64,000 nt of DNA, from NCBI GenBank assembly GCA_037102815.1, contig BTPP01000003.1, positions 1,178,001 to 1,242,000 of the forward strand. Reading direction: 5' to 3'. Shown piece after piece: positions 47,008 through 58,967 of the stretch. Numbering within the stretch: position 1 is the stretch's first letter; each line of letters opens with the position of its first letter. The translations under genes were made by a program, and so were the position numbers. The notes beneath the pieces are model-generated. The model was not told the origin of the DNA and did no database searches. It was given only the letters and a program-made list of their open reading frames with translations. The stretch is from Neurospora intermedia (lineage: Eukaryota; Ascomycota; Sordariomycetes; Sordariales; Sordariaceae).

Positions 47008-47931
47008 ATGTCGATTCCCGTGGTAACCACCATTGAGCTCCAGTCGCTGCCCAAGTTGACCAGCGGCAAGGTCCGCGACCTGTATGAGATTGATGACAAG
47101 ACACTGCTGTTCGTTACTACCGACCGCATTTCGGCGTACGATGTCATCATGGCCAATGGTGTCCCCCAGAAGGGCGCCATCCTCACACAGCTTACTGCTC
47201 ACTGGTTCAAAGTCCTCGGGGAGCGGATTCCAGGTCTCAAGACGCATTTCATCAGCCTCACTCCTCCCCCCTCAGTCAGCGATGAAGACAAGTCCTTGAT
47301 CCGGGGCCGTAGCATGCAGGTCAGGAAGCTCAAGGTCTTCCCCATCGAAGCTATCGTTCGTGGCTATATTACTGGTAGCGCCTGGAACGAGTATCAGAAG
47401 ACGGGCACGGTCCACGGCATCCCCCAACCTGCCGGCCTTCAGCAATGCTCTCCTTTCCCCAAGCCCCTGTACACCCCGAGCACCAAGGCAGAGCTGGGCG
47501 ACCACGACGAGAACATCTCCCCCGAGAAGGCGGCCGAGATTGTTGGAGACAAGTACGCGGCGCGCATCGAGGAGTTGGCGCTCAAGGTCTACTCCACTGC
47601 GGCCGAGTATGCGCGCGAACACGGCATCATCATTGCCGACACCAAGTTCGAGTTCGGCCTGGATGAGGAGACGGACGACATTGTTCTCATTGACGAGGTC
47701 TTGACTCCTGACTCGTCACGCTTCTGGCCGGCTAGCGAGTACGAGGTCGGACGGGACCAGGACAGTTTCGACAAGCAGTTCCTGCGCAACTGGCTCACTA
47801 AGGAGGGGCTCAAGGCCAAGGACGGCGTCGAGATGCCGCAGGAGCTTGCTGAAGCCACGAGCGCCAGGTACAAGGAGGCCTTTAAGCTCCTTACGGGCAA
47901 GACATTGGAGGAAGCCCTTGGTGAGCTTTGA
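47008..47931 (+). CDS. ade1: SAICAR synthetase (phosphoribosylaminoimidazole-succinocarboxamide synthase)
   Basis: Single exon, 307 residues, starting at ATG after a CAACAACCGCAACC leader. It matches PurC/Ade1: LTSGKVRDLYEI at the N-terminus (nucleotide-binding loop), FVTTDRISAYDVIM, the signature VFPIEAIVRGYITGSAWNEY, and EFGLDEETDDIVLIDEVLTP with PDSSRFWP. It ligates aspartate to CAIR with ATP in the eighth step of cytosolic IMP synthesis. Length equals the usual fungal single-domain enzyme. It is called ade1 after the yeast gene. All expected motifs are intact. Confidence 0.97.
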   Translation: MSIPVVTTIELQSLPKLTSGKVRDLYEIDDKTLLFVTTDRISAYDVIMANGVPQKGAILTQLTAHWFKVLGERIPGLKTHFISLTPPPSVSDEDKSLIRGRSMQVRKLKVFPIEAIVRGYITGSAWNEYQKTGTVHGIPQPAGLQQCSPFPKPLYTPSTKAELGDHDENISPEKAAEIVGDKYAARIEELALKVYSTAAEYAREHGIIIADTKFEFGLDEETDDIVLIDEVLTPDSSRFWPASEYEVGRDQDSFDKQFLRNWLTKEGLKAKDGVEMPQELAEATSARYKEAFKLLTGKTLEEALGEL

Positions 47932-50581
47932 GAGTTCTACAGGATGGGGCTTGTTTTGTTGGGTTTGCTGTTGTTACTATCTGATTGATAGTCTGCTGGG
48001 AAAAGGAGCGACTGGGAAAGGCCTTCAAAAGGACTCGGTACTGTAACAGAAATACTGGATACACTCAAAAACAGGAGACTGAGAAGGGGTATTGTGATAG
48101 ACGCAAAAAAAGACGAGGCGTGGAATTTGTCAGTCGGGGTATGGCAGGACAAGCAATTCCCACGCCGAAGAAAGTATCAACAGGTTATGTTCGACCGCTG
48201 GTGATAATGGAATGGTGAACTGGTATAAGACTAGAATCAACGTTAACAGATTCCTGGTCAAACTGTTGATCGGGTTGAAACTTGAATTAACAGCACGACC
48301 ACGGAACATTCGGGTCACCTCAGGTTTGACACAAGTACCTCTAGACGGAGAATCGGTCGAGGAAAGCTAGGTTGAGAAAAAGTTCGCGTTCTCGAAAAAA
48401 AGGGGGGTCTTTTGTTTATTTTAGAAACTGTTGCAAATCATCATCAGATACTGCAGCTAATCAACTCGTCGAGCTGGCATGTGCGCTGCAAAATCCAAAC
48501 CGCCAACCCTCAGATCTGCGGCCACCATTCCGGCCTGCCCGCCCGCCGTTACTTCCGTAGTCCCGCCAAATGGGCATCTCCCGGCAATGTGTTATGACGG
48601 AAGGCATGGAGGTGTCCCGTCGAATTGATGGAGCGAGGCTTTCGAGGAAGCTACTACAGCTGTCATCCGAGGGCGTGCAGATAGGAGGAGGTTCGGGTCT
48701 TAAACAGATAATGATGTACAACTACAGTGAGTCGCATCTCCGGTCTTGATGAGAGACATTATGAATCCTGTGACGGTCGGCGACGAACGGGGCGTCTCAT
48801 GTAAAACTGACCCTCGACTGGCCAGTGACACTGCAGCCCAAAGTCCTTGTAAAAAGAAGCCAAGAAGCCAACCCAAATCGGGCCGCGATCGCCCTTCCTC
48901 CATAGGGTGGTATTCCACTGGATTCAAGGGTTTTTGGAGCATCCTGCACAATTCGGTTGCATTTCCCACTGGATGCTTTTCCCATCCGTGCCCATCCACC
49001 TTTCCCAGTTTCAATTTTGCACGGTATAGCACGCACGAAAAAGGACGACAGACTCTCGACAAGAGTCTCCAGCTTGTAGTTGTACATTCACCTTTCGCCC
49101 TTTGTCCCTCACTCGGTAGCATCACGTTGCCCATTTGGGGCCCTACATTCCCTTCTTGTCCTCCATCTCCTCACAGCCTGCGATTTCAGTCCAACATCCT
49201 TGAGTACTAGGTAACTAGCCTACCGCGGGCGGTGATACACTACCTGCTACCTGGCCTGAGCCCAATTCAACTTTCAACACCAAACAAGAAAGGGTCGGTA
49301 TCAACACATCAACTGCCCATCTCCTGCGGTCAACCTACCTATTCGATAACTACTCCGGGTCTTTACCCCCCCGGGCACCTGATTACTCACTCACCGGATA
49401 TCGTGACGGCCCGGGTATAACCTGACTGCCAAAAACGCCCGCCAACCCTGAACCCAAGGCTGGAAACGTGGAACCTCAATTCACCTTTACCCCATACCTC
49501 ACCTCCACTAATCATCCCATGCCTACCAGTGCTTGCGTGTATACACATGGGATACTATTGTGCTAGCACCGAATAGCACCGGGCCTACAGCAGCAAAATA
49601 CTACGACACGCCACGATTCCAAGGTCCTCCAAGGTCCCCTCCTGTCGGTCCCCGTCCCCCGATTCCCCGGACCATCTCCCTATCGTCACCTTTCGCCAGG
49701 TCGCGCGTCGGCGCTGCGCCTGCTACACCACTAACCAAATCTTCGTCCCCGTCGCCCATGTGACCTTTCTAGGTTCACCTGCTTGGGCCTGTTTTCGCTC
49801 TCTTGGTTTCCGAATCCTGTTTCTTTCTTCTTTGGAAAGGTTCGGTTGGTAGCGGATATTCCTTCAGTCCTTTCAAGAGGTTCACGATAAGGTATCCCCC
49901 CTCCCATCCGTCCTGTCCTTTGACCATCAACACCCCCAAAGCGGGAACGAACGACGGGAAGCCTGCAATCCTGCTGGAGATTCAGGAAAAATTGTGGCCT
50001 AGCTCGAATGTCAAATGCGTCTTTGCGCGCCTTTCGCCAACAGCAGCATCACGATCACCACCACTCCATCCCCCCAAAGCTGCCTGCTGGTGTCTCACCC
50101 CAGCCTCCAGTTCAGCGTCTACCCCTACCCTTGATACTATCGAGGTTTCCGTGTCTACGTCTAGGTTTTATAGTCGTAGATCGCAAAGTCGCAAGTCACA
50201 TTCGTTTTTTGTTGCGTACAGTATCACTGCGCTTCCAATCTTGGCTCCCTAGCTCACCCACTCCGCGTCGGTCACCACCGAGAGGACGTATATCGAGGAA
50301 TAGCTTTCTGTGTCGTGTATCTCAGATCCCGCGTTCGTATCAGACATATCACTTTCCCCGCTGGGTATTTCCCCCCGGCTTGGGTGGCTTGGTGGATCAC
50401 CAGTCGCAACGTCCAGTCCAGTCCCGTCCAGTCTTCTCAGGCTCTCCAGCCGCAGCGCCGTGCCGGCTGGGAGCAAGCACAAGCAAGCAAGCAAGCAAGG
50501 CACCGGCAGCATTCATACTGAGACGACGACCGTAACCGACCCCGTCCCTACTGGAGCATCTTCTCCCTGCCGGTGGAAATA
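47932..50581. other. Intergenic region and long leader of the histidine kinase gene
   Basis: 2.65 kb. The left part is the ade1 3' flank and has no gene. From about 49440 the sequence is C-rich and pyrimidine-rich, like a long leader. A 175-codon frame (50008-50535) ends 46 nt before the kinase start; it opens with MSNASLRAFRQQQHHDHHHS but becomes unstructured. An in-frame stop at 50519-50521 supports starting the kinase at 50582. Confidence 0.5.
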
Positions 50582-53500
50582 ATGCATCCGTCCTTCCTGA
50601 CCTCCGGCATTATCGATCTGCTCGAGGCCGACCAGCGCCCGTCCTTCATCGTCGCCCTAACCCCGCACCCGCCCACCATCGTCTACACGAATCCCGCTCT
50701 CGATGCAGATGCCCGCCTCCCGGACGCCATCACCACCCGCAAGCGCAACAATGTCCAGCTGTGGGAATGGCTTACAGACCTGTCCGATGCCTGCCCCAGT
50801 GGCACCGGCCAGGCAGCTGCCAACTTCTCCTTCATGAACATTTACTGGACCCGTACCATCGTTCGCCCTGACATGGTCGTTGTGGGCGCAAATGACCAAC
50901 CGCCCTTCTCTGAACCACCGTCACAAAGTCGAGTCGACGAAGCCTCACCTGTCGGAAGCACGGTCCCTCCCCCGGTGCGCCTGATTCCCGTCAAGGATGA
51001 TGCGCCCGAGTCTATCCAGACGTCTGCTGCTACCACTGCGAGTACCACCACCGTCGCGGCTACCCTTGCAGTACCATCTTTAACATCCTCGATGAGCCTG
51101 GCACCTCCCGACTACACATCACTTAGCCGGACCAGATCTGGACCGCCAACTCTTCCTTTGGGCTCGGCCGAGTACCCACTGGCTTCCCCAGAGATGATCC
51201 AATCTCTCAAGCGTTCGACTACGGACCCGGGTTGGATTCTACCAGATATTTTGCCAGGTATGTGTCCCTGCCTCTTGTGCTGGCCCGGCTATGGCTCCAT
51301 GAGTCTCCAGCTGACCTCTTGGTGATGAAGAAACACGGTCATTTCTCGAAGTGATACACAGTGTCGATTGGGCCGCAACGCCACTGGGGCCCATAAAAGA
51401 CTGGCCTCCGACTTTAGAACAGACCTTCCACCAAATACTCGCTGACAGTCGCCCCATTGCCATCTACTGGGGCGCCAACTATGTGACCCTCTACAACGAG
51501 GCATTCAGTAAATTATGCGGTTCCAAACATCCGGCACTACTTGGAATGACTGTGGAAAATGCGTGGCAGGAAGCCGGCGAACAGCTGAAGGATGCCATGT
51601 CGCGTATAGCACGGAAGGAAGACCCGACGATCGAGGATGAATGGAGGTTTTTCATTGAAAGGGAACCCGAGGTGGAAGGAGGTCCTCATTGGCTCGAAGA
51701 GACATACTTGAAATGGTCGCTCGTCCCTATCCTCGAAAAGGAACGGTGCGTAGGATTTATACATCCGGTCGGGGACACAACTAGTGTGCGATTATGGGAG
51801 CGTCGCATGCAGATGCTCGTTGAGCTTGGTGAGGACCTGCCTGCCGCACGCGATGTGAATGGTTACTGGAACAAGACACTCCAGGAACTTGCCGACGTCG
51901 ATCCTTGTTACGATATACCGCTTGCGATTCTGTACAGCGTGGAGGCTTTTGAAGAGGGAAGCGCTATGAAAATCGGCAGCGATGGTCCCACAAAGCAATG
52001 CAGACTGGCCGGAGCTTTGGGAGTGCCAGAAGGCCATCCGATTGCTCAAACCGCGATCAACCTCAGCACAAACGAGCATGCTCTAGCACCAGCGCTTAGG
52101 GAGGCCGTAACAGCACACCAGCCACTTCTTCTTCAGACCAAGGACGGCACGCTTCCGCAGGAGTATCTCCGTGGTCTGCAGACGAGGGGTTTTAAAGATG
52201 ATCCGTGCCGGGCTGTCGTGATCATGCCGATTCGGCCAACAAAGAAGGAAGACGCAATGGGGCTACTTCTTCTGGGTCTAAACCCAAGACGCCCTTACGA
52301 CAACGACTATCGTCAATACATACTACTCTTGAGTCAAAAACTTACCACTTCTCTGGCCTCCGTGGTCCTTCTTGAGGAGGAAGCACGAAGAGGGCGCAAT
52401 GCGGCAGAGCAGGCTGCTTATGATCAAGCTATGCTCAAAGAAAAGCTGGCCATCCAAACAAAGGAAGCGAACGAGTCAATAAAGATGTTTGAGGCTCTTG
52501 TTGAGTTCGTTCCCGTCGGCATGTGTTTCGGCGATCCCCAAGGAAACATAACCTTTGCGAACGACGCGTGGTACAAGATGACAGGCTTCCCAGGGAAATG
52601 CCCCATCAGAAACAGTGGCTTCCTTGCCTGTGTCAAGGAAGAGGACCGCCAAAACATTGTCACCGCACACGAGAAACTGAAGACGGAGCATTACGTTGAA
52701 TACGAATTTAGGGTAAAGCCAAAAAACCACACGAACGTCACTCCATCTCTAACCCGCAACTCTCCGAGCTTCGAGAAAGCAGGTCTGGATCTCGTCCCTA
52801 TCGATCAGTCTAAGGAACGCCATATCTTTGCCACCGCTAAAGCAGAGCGCGCCCCGGATGGAAGCATCATACGGACCATGACATGCTTGACAGACGTTAC
52901 GGCACACAAGCACGCTGCTGAAGAGGCGGTTCGACGAGCACAACAGGCTGAGAACCTCAAAAGGATGGCCGAATTCGCAACAGTTGGCATGTACGATATG
53001 GACCTTGAGGGGCGCCTTCTGGGTGCCAACAATGTTTTCTACGAAATGTGCGGATTGCCGAAACTCGATCCAACCGAGGTTATGATTAGACCGTTAGAGA
53101 CGTGCGTCTGGGCAGAGGATGTGGGCTTGGTGACGAAGAAACTCAAGAAGATGGTCGCCGAGGATAAAGTCCAGAATGTGGAAGTCAGACTCCGCACAAC
53201 ATGGACTGCCGATGACGGTGCGGGCCACAAGATGGTTATGCCGCGATGGGTACAAGCGACGCTGATGCCTGTACGATCGGCCGAGGGTGTCATACAAACC
53301 TTCACCGGTTGTCTGAGTGACGTTTCGTTACAAAAGTGGCAGTTGGATAGGGAGAAACAACGGAAAGAGGAGGCGATCGAGTCCAAGCGCCAGCAGGAGA
53401 ACTTCATCGACATGACTTCCCATGAGATGCGCAACCCCCTGAGCGCTATAATACATTGCGCAGACGCCATCACAGCCACGCTCTCGCGCGTTCAGGAGCT

Positions 53501-55568
53501 TGTCGGTGGCGACCATCATGGGAGCGACAGCGATGCGCGGAGCTATGTGAGCGAAGGTACTGCAGACAACCAGCCAAATCACGAGCTTCGTGCAGAGGTT
53601 TGTGAGCTGTTGGACAACGGCATCGACAGTGCAGAGACTATTGTTGGGTGTGCTCAACATCAGAAGCGCATCGTTGATGATATTCTCACAATGTCGAAGC
53701 TCGACTCCAAGCTGTTGGCTATTACGCCCATCACCGTAAACCCGGTTCAGATGGTCAAGGAAGCGCTCAAGATGTTTGAAGTCGAGGCTCGGAGAGTCGA
53801 TATCAACCTAAGCATGGTTGTTGACCAGTCATATTACGATCTTGGCGTCAAATACCTGGACTTCGATCCGTCACGCCTGAAACAGGTTCTCATCAATCTA
53901 CTGACCAATGCTCTAAAGTTCACCAAGACTGGTCCAACCCGCAACGTCACCGTCGGGCTAAGTGCGAGCTTGACACGCCCAACCGAGGCCACCAGTTCGG
54001 TACAGTTTATTCCGAGGTCCCAGGAGAGTCACGCCGAGGATAGCGATACAGCAAGCGTCCATGACCGTGGAGAACCCATGTTTCTCCTCTTTGAGGTTAA
54101 AGATACAGGCCAGGGTCTGACAGAAGACGAGAAGAAGAGTCTCTTCCAGCGCTTCGTCCAGGCGTCCAGTCGTACCCATATCAAGTACGGAGGCTCGGGT
54201 CTTGGATTGTTCATCAGCCGTCGGCTCACGGAACTCCAGAATGGCGCCATTGGAGTGGCCAGTCAACCGGGTGTCGGTAGCACCTTTGCTTTTTACATTG
54301 AAGCCCATCACCCAAGTGAGAAGTCTCTCCGTGATGCTGAGGCGACGGCGGTGGCAGCAAAGGCTGTCATGTCAGCAGACTTGATGACCAAGGCTCCAAA
54401 TATCCGCTCGATGCGCCCCAGTAATCCTCATAGGGGTTCGACATCGTCGCCGCGGCCAAGCCCAGTACCATCCAGTCCTGTGGTTGAGCTTGGAGGATTG
54501 GTAACACCGCCACCCCAAATTCGTGGCATCATGGTTGTTGAGGACAACCTGATCAACCAGCAGATCACGCGACGTGGTCTCACCAGTATGGGATTCACTG
54601 TTGATGTAGCAAACCATGGCCTGGAATGTCTTGATAAACTGCAGCGGACTGACCGCTATGTGAGCGACCAGGGTTCTGGCACTGCCCTGCCCATGAACGG
54701 CAGCATCAATAACAAAGGCACCCTTCCCGCTCTGAATGGGACCATCAGCCCATTGCCACCGCCAGTCAATGGCAGTTTCCTGAATCAAAGCCAAGCACCG
54801 CCAGCAACGACAACAATAGCCACATCAGCCACCAAGTTCCCCTTGTCAGTCATCCTCATGGACATCGAGATGCCCATTCAGGATGGGCTCACGTGCACGC
54901 GCAACATTCGCGAGTTGGAACGCCAGGGCAAGATCACGGGCGGGAGGTTACCAATCATAGCCGTCAGCGCCAACGCCCGCATAGAACAAATCCTCGAGGC
55001 CAAGGAGGCCGGATGCGATGACGTGCTGATTAAGCCATATCGGATGCCGGAACTGCTGGAGAAGATGCGGATCGTCATGGGAACGGTTGCTAATGCTAAT
55101 GCTGCTGCTGCTGCTGCTGCTGCTGCGGCTGCTGCTGTTAGTGTTGGTTCTGGTGCTGGTCAGACAGGCTTAGCTTCAAGCTCGGCTGCTTCAGGGCCAG
55201 GATCGCCAGGTGGATTCGGCGGGCTCGGCGAGCCTGTTGTTCAAAGACAAATACAGACAGGAGAGAAGGAACACAATCAGGATATAACAACGCAAGCACA
55301 GACAGGAAGTCAGAGCCAAAGCCAGCGGCAGCAAGGAAGCGAGGAGCATGAAAATCAGCACAAGCAGGCAGCTGGGCAGTCACAGTCACAGGCACAATCA
55401 CAGGCGCAGGCGCAGACACAAGCACATACGCACACGCAGACGCCAAATCAAGGACTTTCACCAGATGGCAAGCCGATAGAAACCCCGTGGACCTCCCCAT
55501 CCCCCTCCCCAAAGCAGACAACACAAACCAAGGTGGAGTTGGTGTCGATGCAGCAGCTGAGTCCGTGA
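50582..55568 (+). CDS. Hybrid sensor histidine kinase with PAS repeats and receiver domain
   Basis: Two exons, 50582-51257 and 51331-55568 (GTATGT donor, phase 1), give about 1637 residues. Order: N-terminal PAS-like segment (RPSFIVAL); a second PAS-like region after the intron (WAATPLGPIKDWPPTLEQTF); a GAF-like region near 390-560; PAS near 612 (LVEFVPVGMCFGDPQGNITF); PAS near 771 (MAEFATVGMYDMDLEGRLLG); HisKA with phospho-acceptor H923 (DMTSHEMRNPLSAI); HATPase with N box near 1075 (INLLTNALKFT) and G box near 1180 (GGSGLGLFISRRL); receiver from about 1290 (MVVEDNLINQQITRRG) with phospho-acceptor D1403 (ILMDIEMPIQDG) and lysine in LIKPYRMPEL. An approximately 65-residue disordered stretch interrupts the receiver. 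The tail is poly-Ala then Gln/Ser/Ala repeats. Such kinases feed Ypd1-type phosphorelays in stress sensing. No membrane segment, so probably cytosolic. Signal unknown. Confidence 0.93.
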
Positions 55569-57642
55569 CTCGGTTCTCTCATATCATCCGTAGCCTTGGG
55601 TCGACATAAATCTCCTATTTGGTAGATAGGGCTCGGACGATTGGGGCTGACAGCTTGGAAATGGTTAAACTCAAGCTTGGGCGTTTTGACTTGGGAGTTG
55701 GGAAGTTGGGATTTGTAGATGGGCGAATGACGGAAACTGAAGCTTGAAATGTGGGTTTGTAAGAGAAGGAAGGAAGGGAAAATGGGTCGGCATTATTGTT
55801 GGCGTTGTTCGAACAATTGCGGGGGCCAGAGCCAGCTAGAGCCATCCCAAGCCAGGAAAAGCATATTGGCAGTATAGAGGTAGATTTTAAGTCTGCTTTC
55901 TTGGTTTTGATTGTGTTGCTGCGATTGCTGTTGTCTATTTGTTTTCGTGGTTCCGTCATCTTCCGTAAGAGCGCGCCTTGTGTTCCTCCTTTTTGTCGTC
56001 GTCTTTCTAGCATTGCTCTGGCATTTGGATACAGGTCTCCTGGTCTCGTTTGTCCGGGTGATGGATATGGTTACTATTAGTGTGGTTCAAGACCATTGAT
56101 GCAGGCTGGCTGGTCATTTGTCCGAACTGGAGTCTACCTCTACCTAGGTCGGAATCTTCCCTTGGACTCGGGATCGGATCTGTTAGATACGGTTGCGGTG
56201 ATGCGATTACCCCCCACGTCCGCGAACAAAGCATACCGACCTTACCTTACTTAAGCGGACGTCGCTGGTCAGCTGCCAGCCTGATATGGAGATGTTAACC
56301 TTGACATATGTGCCTGTTTCTTGACAGGCTGACATGACCGCATGCATGGTGTCTGGCCTGAACGTGTCTATGCAAGAATGATCGACGTCCCATGGTTGGT
56401 AAGTCATACTTCCGAACTACTAAATTCTTTACATCCTCAACTCACCTCAGACCTCTCCCATGGTTCTTGAGGCATTCGTTCGAGGCATTGTACCACTGTC
56501 AATCGGGAATTTCCCCACCGGTCAACTCCTGTAGTACACCAAAATTTGTGCGTACAGTATTCGCATTCACCATGGTGTATCCGTGCAAATTCCGAACTCG
56601 ATGATAGTGTGGACTGGTGGCTGGTGTAGCTGTCGTATCTTCTGAACACTAGTGGCTAAGCAGACTTGCTGTATATCAGTCCAAGCACCAACCGCAGTCG
56701 GACATTGCAAATCGTGGCTTCCAATCTCGCACCTACTTGCTTGTTGCTTTATCGTCCTCGGGTTCCTGTCGTGTCAGCCAGCCACTTCAGCCACCTGCCA
56801 GGGCGAAGGGAGGGCAAAGACCCGAAGGAGGTTTCACGATCTTGAAGCGGCGGGCGGGAAGAAGGGAGCATCTTCGAACCTCCGATGTCTGACTTCCGAC
56901 TTCTGGACTTCGGTGTCTGATCTCAAGTGTCCAATTGAACACGACGACAACACAGGTACAGGCGCCTTCCTACCTCAGCCAAAAGTCTTCCAAAGCACTG
57001 TACACTGCATGCGCTTTGCTTCTTGAAACTGGCACCTCGATCGAATCAGGCGACTGATGCCTCGCGACATGACATGCAGTCGGTAAAGGAACAAGCCCCT
57101 TGGGTAAAAACTGGCGCGGACTCTACGATAACGTTGCCGCTTTGTCATGAAAGCCAGACCTGTTGTAAACACAGCGGTGGCTTGGTAATGGGGCTAAGTG
57201 CGCGCGAGACTGCGTTCAGTAGAAGAGACGACGTCGATGCCATGTACCAACAAGGCAACAGCCTCTTTCATGCCATATTCATACTTCTAAACACCGCCAT
57301 CTGGCGGAGCGAGAAGCAAAGAGCAGTCAGTGTCCGTGTTTCCTTCCAGTTCGCTGGCCAACTTCGATTGTTCCTCCGCCCTGCATGGTCAATGAAGATT
57401 TCTCTGGGTTATAAGATACCTGTACCTACCACCTCTATCTACTAGTAGACAGGTAGTTTTGGCTTCGCTCACCATCGGGGCTACATCTCATCTTGTTCTC
57501 CGAGTCCTCGAAAGAATTAATTTCACAACTTTGAGAAGAACCATTATCGTTTTCAGCTTGCCATTCTCCGATTCATTCATTCACATCACTCACTACCCTA
57601 AGCTCAGTCTCACGCCTGTCAACACCAGACCATTCAGACAAC
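55569..57642. other. Intergenic region between histidine kinase and Dabb gene
   Basis: 2.07 kb without a supported gene. A CTACCTCTACCTAGG motif lies near 56135-56149. Short frames overlap on both strands. Confidence 0.5.
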
Positions 57643-58466
57643 ATGACAGCCGACAAGCGCGGTCCCCGCATCCACCGGATGACACTGTTCAAGATTCCGG
57701 ATGAGACGAATCAGAAGAGGTTGTTGGATGCGTATCATGTCGTTGCGGAGGAACAGAAGAAGGTTCGTTGATCGATGTTTTCACTGAGCTTCAAGTTGTT
57801 TTACTATCATATCCGATCGTCCCAGTCAGTTGCCATACTACTCCATCTTGATTATCATGATGCCTGATCTCAGTTCGCCTCTTGGCCCATCCTGACCCGC
57901 TCCTTCCCCTTCAGTTCTCTTTTCTTCTTCACACTACTGAGCATTTTCAAACTCTGTTCTTCCTCGCTCGCACCTTTCTTTCCCAGCTACCTCTCTCCCC
58001 AATAGTCTGCCCTATACCCCGCCCCCCCCCCCCCCCCCCCCCCCCTTCTTCTCTCCCCTTCTCTCTCTCTTTCCCTTTTTCCCTTTCTTTTCAGTCCCCT
58101 TTTCTGTCCGTCCTCAGCTGCTCCAATCCATCTCAACCCCCCTCCACGCCGGCCAAGCAAACGCGCAAAGTCAACCTACTTTTCCGTCTCACTCTGCTAA
58201 CTGACCAGCTCGCCTCCCAAAAGGACGGCAAGCCCTACATTCTGCAACTGACGGCCGGCAAGACCCTTCCCGACCAAAAGGCCCGCGGCTACACGGTCGC
58301 CTCGTACATCGAGTTTGCTTCCATGGACGACATGCGCTACTACGACAACGAGTGTCTCGCCCATGCTATGCTGAAGGAGATTGGCCCCAGCTTGAACTTG
58401 TCGGAGCCGCCCACTATCTTGTGTTTTGAGAAGAGCAATCTAGCGGCTGCGCAGTCGGAGCCGTAG
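57643..58466 (+). CDS. Stress-responsive A/B barrel (Dabb) domain protein
   Basis: Two exons, 57643-57762 and 58224-58466, phase 0, give 120 residues. Exon 1 encodes MTADKRGPRIHRMTLFKIPD and ends in VVAEEQKK; exon 2 resumes with DGKPYILQLTAGKTLPDQKA and continues with GYTVASYIEFASMDDMRYYD and a C-terminal LAHAMLKEIGPSL segment. This is the ferredoxin-like fold of Dabb proteins: an N-terminal strand with HRMTLFK, a helix, then strands. The family dimerises; most fungal members lack a proven role. The intron is 461 nt, long for this window, with a GTTCGT donor, a GCTAACTGAC branch region and a 24-C run. The exon boundary was chosen because it restores the conserved DGKPYI segment. Confidence 0.85.
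58022..58045 (+). repeat. Poly-C tract (24) inside the Dabb gene intron
   Basis: Twenty-four consecutive C followed by CT-rich sequence. The complementary strand is a 24-G run able to form G-quadruplexes. Such a run is also prone to length error in sequencing. Confidence 0.9.
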
Positions 58467-58967
58467 AGGAGTTCAAGTTCTGGTTCAGTTTGAGAGTGAG
58501 GGTGGAGGCAGGGGTTATGGGAGGAGAACTGAAGGGGAAGGTGCAAGGGTCGGGTTCCTACCGAGGTTGATGTCTGAGCTAGAAATATTTGTTTCTTTTC
58601 AAGTCATACTTCATTGAGCGTTGGGAAATCAATGGCTGACGAAGGATACTAGTACGTTACAGTCCACGCAGGTATAATATGACGGACGGATCCAGTTTTC
58701 CTCTTAGTTCTTCAAGTGCAGTTGTTCTTACTACTTCGTCACCTGACCAATTTCCATCAAACGTCCTTTGACCAAATGCACTAAAGTTATCTCTCCCGTC
58801 CCTTTGCAAGCCGTCCCACTATTCGTCACGCAGGGCCACTTGATATCGCGACGCGGCTACCAGTCGTGACATACCTCCCTCTCTGATAAGTAGAGGTACG
58901 TAGGTTGTGCTAGAGGTGGAGGTACATACCTACCTCTAGGTACCTATTGACGTACGATGCAGTGCAG
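58467..58967. other. Convergent intergenic region with inverted-repeat cluster
   Basis: Between the Dabb gene and the 217-residue protein gene. At 58891-58948 several AGGTA/TACCT units form an imperfect inverted repeat around TAGAGGTACGTAGG and TACCTACCTCTAGG. Confidence 0.6.
58891..58948. repeat. Imperfect inverted repeat of TACCT/AGGTA units
   Basis: The left arm begins TAGAGGTACGTAGGT and the right arm contains ACCTACCTCTAGG. The arms pair imperfectly around a loop of about 18 nt. It sits between convergent genes, so a terminator-like or 3' processing role is possible but unproven. Confidence 0.55.

Noticed and set aside
49803-50252. 149-codon frame in the histidine kinase leader
   Set aside because: Ser/Pro-rich with overlapping open frame at 50008-50535; consistent with pyrimidine-rich leader sequence.
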